DNA from: Hepatocystis sp. ex Piliocolobus tephrosceles
Taxonomy: Eukaryota > Apicomplexa > Aconoidasida > Haemosporida > Plasmodiidae
DNA: 14,740 nt
Assembly (NCBI GenBank): GCA_902459845.2
Contig: CABPSV020000504.1
Span: forward strand, 1 to 14,740
Reading direction: 5' to 3'
Shown here: one piece after another, positions 8,435 through 14,740 of the stretch
How positions within the stretch are numbered: position 1 is the first letter of the stretch
Layout of the letters: the number at the start of each line of letters is the position of its first letter
Notes under the pieces: model-generated
Seen by the model: only the letters and a program-made list of their open reading frames with translations
Database searches by the model: none
Told to the model about the DNA's origin: nothing
Made by a program: the position numbers and the translations under genes

Positions 8435-10815
8435 ATGGATATACAAACTAAATTATGTGAAATAAAAAAGTTGCTTGAACTACAAACACTACAAAAAGAT
8501 GAAACGAAAGAAAATTTATTAAACTTTTTAAGAACTTTTTATTTAATATACATGTCCCATAAAACAGAAGATACTAAAAACATGTCAAAGGTGTGACAAA
8601 AAAAAAAAAAAAAAAAAGTGACAAAAATGCGCAAAACTTAATTTTCATAAGCCATAAACGTTGTTGTAAAAAAATATATATTTGTTTGGACAATAATAAT
8701 GCGTGCTTCCTATATATATATAATACTTTTCACACTGTTATTTTTTTTTTTTAGAATGCAAAAGAACAAAAAAAAATAATTTTACGCTTACTACTTGTTC
8801 ATGTAGATAGCGAGAATCACACTCACAATGGAGAAAAAATATTAATGATTAATTTAATAAACCTAATTGAAAAAAACATAAGTCAACTTTTTTCTTATTA
8901 CCCCAACATATGGAAAGGTTATAACTCTTTTTTCTTTTTTTATATATTACCATTGCAGTATGAATATGGCAATTTAAATAATATTTTTTTTACCAATTTA
9001 CAAAATTCGAATAATGCATACAAAAATATGCACATATCTTTATTATTACTCAACTCAAATGATTTCAGTATAAAAATAAAAACATTGAAATATATTTTTT
9101 ATAAGTATGTTATGCGTGATGCAAATGTGGAACAAACAGAAAATGACAAAAAAAATGACATAACAAATGACAAAAAAAATGACATAAAAAATGACACAAA
9201 AAATGACATAAAAAATGACAAAAAAAATGACATAAAAAATGACAAAAAAAATGACATAAAAAATGACAAAAAAAATGACATAAAAAATGACATAAAAAAT
9301 GACAAAAAAAATGACATAAACAATGTACACACAAGTGATAGCGATAATGTGTTAAACTTTGGTACTTGTGAAAAAACGGAGTTTGTTAGTTTTTTAGTCG
9401 GACAAGTGGATTCATTGAATGTAGAAGAGCAAATGAGTTGTTTCTGTTTTTCGCTGATACCTCATTTAATTAGACGCGACTATGTTATGATGCTCAAAGA
9501 AAGGTAATGGCGTCAATAAGTAAATAAATAAGCAAGTGAACGAATAAAATGAGACGAATTTAAACCTCCATTTTCGATAATTATTATAACCATAGTGGCT
9601 ATCCAAAGCATACCCTATTCAATAAAATGTATACATGTGTACTACATAACACCCCTTTGTTTATACTTTTTTTTTTTTTTTTATTTTTAGGCAAAAAAAA
9701 AGTAACGAAAACGATTTAGTGTTTATAAAAAAACAACTAGACAAGCAAAAACTAAATCCAACCAAAAATAAATATATGAATAATTTAATTTATTACTCAT
9801 TAAGTAAAAATATTTTCTATTACCACTTTAAACAACTCGAAAATAATTATATAACATATGATAATTTAAAAAATGATAAAAAAAAAAATATAACTAAAAA
9901 TAATTTTGTTACTGATAAAATTTTGGAAAAAGAAAAAAAAAATTGTAACCAAATTACTAAAAATAATAACTATTATCAAATAAAAAATTGCTTAACTAAT
10001 AATTATGATATAATAAATCATTATAATGAAGACTTTTTAAAAAATATATTTTTATATGTAAAAACTTTGATTGAAAATTATGAAAAAAAAAAGAACATTT
10101 TAAACGACAACATAAATGAAGTTGATAAAGGTTATATTTGTTGTTTTATAATTAATTGTATATCTATTTTGATAAATATTTGTCATTTTAATAAAAAATT
10201 TATAAATCACTCTTATCAATTAATAAAACGTATAAAAAATACTTTTTTTAAATATATAAACGCTTCAATAATTGTCTCAATAACTGAATTTGTTTTATTT
10301 TTTTCTAATATTAAAGATTTTGTCCAAGTGTCTAACTATCTATTTATACACTTTATGAAAGAATATAAAAATTATTTAACAGCTATTACTTTTTTTAATT
10401 TTATTATGAAAAACATAAATATTTTAAAACAGAGTAAATTTTTTTTTAAAAAATATTTTTCCCTTATATTAAAAACATATTTTTACCATTATAGAATATT
10501 TAAAAACAATTTAACTCATATCTTACCATATCTTATTTATGAAAATAATTATAAAGATCTTTTATATTTCCTTCTTTATGCGCCTTTGTTGACTAACGAA
10601 CAAAATGTGGTATAAAAAAATAAATAAAAAAAAATAAATAAAAAATAAAAAATAAAAAAGTGCTTATGTAAATTTAATACCCTAACAAATGAATGACATT
10701 AAAAAATTGACAAAATAGAAAAACAAGAAAAAATTACATATATGTATCCAGAGTGCGTATAAGTCATACTTGAATGTTTTATAAGCATACAACCTTTTTT
10801 ACGAGAATATAATCA

Positions 10816-10866
<51 letters not shown>

Positions 10867-11858
10867 ATACACTATAATATTAGGCCAAAATAAGGAACAT
10901 AATTTTATCAAAAAAAGCTAAGCAAAAAATTAAAAGTCACAACAATTTAAAAGAGACGTCCCAGCAAGGTATCCCTTTCCTTTACTACATATATGTACAC
11001 ATGTGCATATACATACGTACATACATACATACATACAAACATAAACACATACATACATAAGTATATATGCGTTTATTTCATTGCAGCTAACACAGTTGTA
11101 CTTGTTCAAGACTTAGATAACCTTCATATTACCAAGTATGCTATTTTATTAGTCGTTTTTTAACCTTCACAGTGGTTACATTTTATAATTAAAATTTTTT
11201 TTTTTTTTTTTTTTCCTTTTTAATAATTTAAAAACAACTGTTTTTTTACAGAGAAGATAAAAACAAGAAAAAGATACAAGATTTGATAAAACACATGCAC
11301 AAATATTTAAGAATTTATTTCCAAATAATATTATCAAGTAATAATGAAATGTGGATAAAAGACATAACAAAAATCGTTCTCTACAAATTAAGTTGTAATG
11401 ATATACTTGAAATGTTAAGTAAAAAAAGTATAAAAGAAATTTTAAAAAGCTTAAATAATATAATTAATAATAATTCTAAAATATTATTATTTTATAAAAA
11501 AGAATTTATGCATTTGTTACAAAATAAATCAGATTATTATTTTTTAATAAATAGAAAAATATTAGAAATGATGGCAAACAATTTTAAATACATAAACATG
11601 ACATATGATAATATCAAAGATTATTATCTATTATTAAATTCATTTTTCTCCAACGAAAAATTATATGAATTAAAATTATGGCTTTCTTTAATTCATGCTT
11701 TTACTAACATTGCACTATACTGTCATGACTTATCTAACCATGTGTTAAACACTTATCAACATTTTTTACAAAAAAAAAATATTATTACAACCGTTAAATG
11801 TTTAATTATTGAAAATATTAGTATTATAAAGAATGTTACGGATGCAAAGAATGCGGCT

Positions 11859-11861
<3 letters not shown>
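8435..11861 (+). CDS. Helical solenoid protein, possibly AP-5 complex zeta-subunit-like (six exons)
   Basis: Exons are 8435-8590, 8755-9503, 9691-10609, 10884-10968, 11087-11135 and 11252-11861 (TGA), giving 855 residues. Each has a GT donor and AG acceptor and the phases agree (0, 2, 0, 1, 2). The ATG at 8435 directly follows an in-frame TAA at 8432, which fixes the start. There are no obvious catalytic motifs, signal peptide or membrane segments. The protein is Leu/Ile/Phe-rich with repeating amphipathic helices, as in HEAT/ARM solenoids. A hydrophilic 60-residue repeat (182-241) is inserted in the N-terminal third. The stretch ILPYLIYENNYKDLLYFLLY (10520-10579) and the last-exon block KLWLSLIHAFTNIAL (11675-11719) resemble AP-5 zeta's LLPALVDAG...LLLDLP and VVWAIGEY regions in order and place, and human zeta is of similar length (about 800). 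AP-5 acts in late-endosomal retrieval. This identity is a weak by-eye inference; otherwise the gene is a conserved protein of unknown function. Confidence 0.8.
9142..9321 (+). repeat. 12-bp array encoding NDKK/NDIK (15 units)
   Basis: Fifteen in-frame four-codon units, mainly alternating NDKK and NDIK with single NDIT and NDTK variants and a last NDIN. It lies in exon 2 of gene 2 between two ordered helical segments and is expected to form a charged disordered loop. It opens three long false antisense frames. Confidence 0.95.
10610..10883 (+). other. Intron 3 of gene 2, with a 48-T tract
   Basis: The donor is GTATAA at 10610 and the acceptor ATATTAG ends at 10883. The A/T-rich body includes AAATA repeats near the donor and an uninterrupted run of 48 T (10818-10865) just before the acceptor. 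Retention would end the protein at 10613-10615, since the donor itself contains the in-frame TAA. The continuing frame in the three following exons, with matching phases, is the argument for splicing. Confidence 0.7.
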
Positions 11862-11911
<50 letters not shown>

Positions 11912-12245
11912 TTTGCATTTACAAACTAAGCAGCCGTGAAATATGTTACAAAAGTTAAAAAAAAAGAAAAAATGTGTGTATATAATTTGTACACGTTGTA
12001 GCATAACTTTCAACATATCTTACAATGTAATTTAAATTTAAAAAAAATATATATATTATTACAATAACACGTACTCGTGTATTTATATATATACGTGTTG
12101 TTTTTATTCCATTTTATTTTCTTTTAATAAAAGAAATGTTAAAAAAAAATTGCCTTTTTTTATATATCTCATGTGTTAACATATGTTAACATGTGTAAGC
12201 GTGTGTAAGTATATAAAAGCATACACAAACATACATAAATATATA

Positions 12246-12291
<46 letters not shown>

Positions 12292-12716
12292 AAAAGCAAA
12301 TATTTTTTTTTTTTTTTTAAATTGATGAATTAAAAAAAAAAAATAAATAAAAAAAAAAATAATGACGCAAAAGTTGATTTTTCATCAAATGATTATATTT
12401 TACTAAAGTAAAAAAATAAAAAATAATAATAGCTTATTCAGAGAGAAATCGACAGTATTGTTACAGTAAAACAATAATCATAACAATTTTAAAATGGTGA
12501 TAAAATTGTATATAGGAACAATAATACTATTGGTGCCACAATAATGATAATAATAATGATAATAATTATAATTATAAAAAAAGAAAAAAACTATCCATAC
12601 AAAAATATATTACATATTATATATAATTCAAAATGTTTGACTAATTGAACAGTTTATATTTTTAAATACCTTTTTTACAAATAGTAATATTTTATTTTAT
12701 TCTTTTGAATAAATTT
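11862..12716. other. Convergent 3' spacer between gene 2 and the prefoldin gene
   Basis: No gene is supportable. It holds 48 T starting at the base after the gene 2 stop (11862-11909), an 18-bp perfect palindrome (12174-12191), a run of 43 A (12247-12289), and further mixed A and T runs to about 12360. The remainder is A/T-rich with ATA/TAA repeats. Both flanking genes end here, so transcript ends and polyadenylation for both strands must lie inside. No polyadenylation signal can be picked out of this composition. Confidence 0.6.
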
Positions 12717-14196
12717 TTATTGTATAGGATTATTTGGGACACTCACCTGCGCATTACCAGTCGTACTGTTCATGCTTTCTGCTTTTCTAAGTTGAATATA
12801 ATTCTTACATAATTCTATTTCATTCTTTTTTTCTATTATTGTAAATCTTAACTTGTTTATCTGCTCATTTAATCTTTTTATTTTATTTTTAAAGTATTTA
12901 ATTGTTTGTTCTGAATCTCTTTCAACATAATAATTTGTCCCCATGCGTACCAAAAAATTGTCTGTGTTCGTAATTTTTCCTAAAAAGATGAAAAAATAAA
13001 AAAAATAAGTGAACAATCGAACAAACAAACGAACAAGCAAAAACAATATGATTAGACGATATGGGACCAAAAAAAAAAAAAAAAATAAAAAAAATATTTT
13101 GTTTGTATGAAGTATTATCTTTTCCTTATAGATAATGCCACAACAAAACTATATATTTTTTTAAATTTATTTATTATGATCTTAATTATAAATGTAGTAG
13201 TTGGTGTCACATACATTATGGTATTTTATTATTTTTTTGTTCTTTTGTCCTTTTTTTTTTTTTTTTTTTTTTCTTTTTTCACTTTTTTACCTGATATGTA
13301 AACTAAAGAAGTAAGTGGTATGTGCACATCAAAATGCTGCTTATCATTTTTTTTGGAATCTTCCTCTTTAAATTCTACTTTATTTTCTTTAATTAAATCA
13401 TCCGATTTTTCAACAGCTATAGTTTTATTATCATTTTTTACATCTTTTGTAACACTATTTTCAACAGTTTCGTTATCATTAGTACTCAAGTTAATTAAAT
13501 CAGATTTTTTTAATTCATTTATAAAAGAATTAAAGTTTTTTGTTTTATATTTTCCAGGATTTAATTGTTCAACTGAATTTATGCATTTGTCATATGTTAA
13601 TACGGCTGCTTCTAAAATAGCATAGTTTTTTTTTATAACTTTCCACTCCTAACAAAGTTAAATTTAAAATGCAATGCGTATATATATTGCTAAGTGTATG
13701 TATATATATGTGTTTTAGTACATATGTCAAAGTTTTTCACATACAAGATACACTTAATGTGTTATGTCGTATAAACACATACAAATGTGTCATTACATAT
13801 ATGAACATATGAGGTACTATAATAGTACGGACTTAAATGCATATGTTCATTCAACCCATATGTATATTAAAAATTGCGACTCTACTACTTTGTTTTATTT
13901 TATTTTTTTATCTCTTAATTTTTTTTATTGTTTTATTTTATTTTTTTATCTCTTAATTTTTTTTATTGTTTTATTTTATTTTTTTATCTCTTAATTTTTT
14001 TTATTGTTTTATTTTATTTTTTTATCTCTTAATTTTTTTATTGTTTTATTTTATTTTATTTTTTTTTTTTTTTTCTAACGTCTTCTAATTTTAAGGTCAG
14101 TGACACAAGTTCATCAAGTCTTAAAGTATTTAACTGTATTATGACGCTGGGTTTTTCTTTTTCAGTTTCTTCAATTTTTTCCAAATCACATGCCAT
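12717..14196 (-). CDS. Prefoldin subunit 5 (alpha-type prefoldin), three exons
   Basis: On the minus strand the exons are 14196-14080, 13648-13291 and 12979-12717 (TAA), giving 245 residues. Phases are 0 and 1, with a split Gly codon at residue 159. Prefoldin is a six-subunit jellyfish-shaped cytosolic chaperone that hands unfolded actin and tubulin to the TRiC/CCT chaperonin. Evidence for PFD5: the N-terminal helix with LNTLRLDELVSLTLKLED (residues 22-39), the first beta-strand block VHIPLTSLVYISGK (147-160; family LLVPLTSSxYVPGK), the hairpin block NFLVRMGTNYYVER (166-179; family VLIDVGTGYYVEK), then a second coiled-coil helix to about 220. Human PFD5 has 154 residues; the extra length is mostly an acidic/Lys-rich insert at about 71-145. 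The ATG at 14196 has an A-rich context (CAAAATGG); the frame upstream offers only a TTG. A strong internal donor near the end leaves the last residues uncertain. Confidence 0.9.
13891..14055 (-). repeat. 38-bp T-rich tandem repeat in prefoldin intron 1
   Basis: On the plus strand the landmark TATCTCTTAATT recurs with an exact 38-bp period: its TCTCTTA core starts at 13911, 13949, 13987 and 14025. This gives four copies that are almost identical apart from homopolymer length in the last. The repeat lies within the 431-bp first intron (14079-13649), near its donor. On the transcribed strand it is A-rich. Confidence 0.9.
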
Positions 14197-14669
14197 TTTG
14201 TGTAAGCTAAAAATATAACACAAAAAAAATGAAAAAATAAAAACAATAATAAAACGTGCTTCAAAACTTTGTTTGAACAAATAAGTTGAAAAAAAAATAT
14301 ATATTTTCTATGTTTTGTCCCTTTTTGTGCATTTATGCTGATGTGTTTTAAATGCTATAAAGCAAACAACAAAGGAAAGCTATATTTATTTGCTACTTCA
14401 TATTTTGTAGATACCTATTTATCCCTTGTTCTTGTTTGTTTTTTTTGCTGTTTTTTTTGCTATTTTTTTTTTGCTATTTTTTTTGCTATTCTTTTGCTAT
14501 TCTTTTGCAATTTTTTTTACTTTTTTTTTTACTTTTTTTAATTTACCTGTGCTATTAAATAAGCCAAGATTTTAATAAAGTTTAAAATACTAACTTTTAA
14601 CTTAATTATGTGTGTATGTATGTTTGTTCGTCCGTTCGTTAACCTATTCGTTTGCTTTTTTGCCTTTTG

Positions 14670-14740
<71 letters not shown>
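14197..14740. other. Upstream region of the prefoldin gene, ending in a poly(T) run
   Basis: No gene is supportable. The stretch nearest 14196 should hold the 5' UTR and promoter of the prefoldin gene. It carries a T-rich array with a repeated TTTTTGCTA motif (about 14438-14510), a TGTATGTATG/TTCGTTCG stretch (14610-14652) and an uninterrupted run of at least 70 T (14671-14740) that reaches the edge. Confidence 0.6.

Noticed and set aside
10610..10615. TAA at 10613 as the true end of gene 2
   Set aside because: It is part of a possible donor (GTATAA). Three downstream exons join in correct phase and carry a continuous helical protein with no start of their own, so one gene is simpler. A truncated form cannot be fully excluded.
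12980..13070. Membrane-like N-terminus (RLIILFLLVRLFVRLF) on the minus-strand frame at 13070
   Set aside because: This is read-through of the prefoldin intron 2. The acceptor at 12981-12980 joins the split Gly codon to the preceding exon, giving the conserved ISGK hairpin.
14197..14280. Hydrophobic N-terminal extension of prefoldin subunit 5 that would resemble a signal sequence
   Set aside because: The extension begins with TTG rather than ATG, prefoldin is cytosolic, and the ATG at 14196 has a good A-rich context.
14335..14541. Small Cys/Phe-rich plus-strand frame upstream of the prefoldin gene
   Set aside because: The Cys/Phe run comes from a TTTTTGCTA repeat. There is no recognisable domain and it overlaps the expected 5' region of a gene on the other strand.

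Overview
The window is nuclear DNA of a malaria parasite (Plasmodium or a very close haemosporidian relative). The signs are an extremely A+T-rich background, Asn/Lys/Asp low-complexity tracts inside open frames, short introns bounded by GT...AG with T-rich 3' ends, long poly(T)/poly(A) runs and (TA)n microsatellites between genes. The species cannot be fixed from sequence reading alone. No bacterial, viral, mobile-element, tRNA or rRNA features were seen.

Three protein genes can be assembled, and every proposed exon junction keeps the reading frame. (1) Positions 1-7735, plus strand: the 3' part of a very large gene that enters from the left edge already open. It has four exons (1-6058, 6299-6456, 6623-6880, 7175-7735) and encodes at least 2344 residues. 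It begins with a 9-residue Cys/Pro repeat array and passes through several Asn-rich arrays. It then contains what looks like a complete but catalytically ruined SNF2/Brahma-type two-lobe ATPase, followed by a helical C-terminus. (2) Positions 8435-11861, plus strand: a six-exon gene for an 855-residue, helix-rich, probably HEAT/ARM-like solenoid. Its C-terminal half weakly recalls the zeta subunit of the AP-5 adaptor complex. (3) Positions 14196-12717, minus strand: a three-exon gene for prefoldin subunit 5, with a long acidic insert between the N-terminal helix and the beta-hairpin.

Genes 1 and 2 are tandem, separated by about 0.7 kb of T-rich spacer. Genes 2 and 3 converge on an 855-bp spacer full of homopolymers. 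The window ends in a run of at least 70 T upstream of the prefoldin gene. The three genes show no obvious shared pathway: chromatin (inferred), membrane traffic (tentative) and cytosolic chaperone. Plasmodium genes are normally transcribed singly, so no operon is implied.

The observation most worth following is the SNF2-like module in gene 1. The order and spacing of the SNF2 landmarks are kept, but the Walker A lysine/threonine, the DExH glutamate, the TGTP motif and the arginine-finger motif are all replaced or deleted. This suggests a structural pseudo-ATPase.
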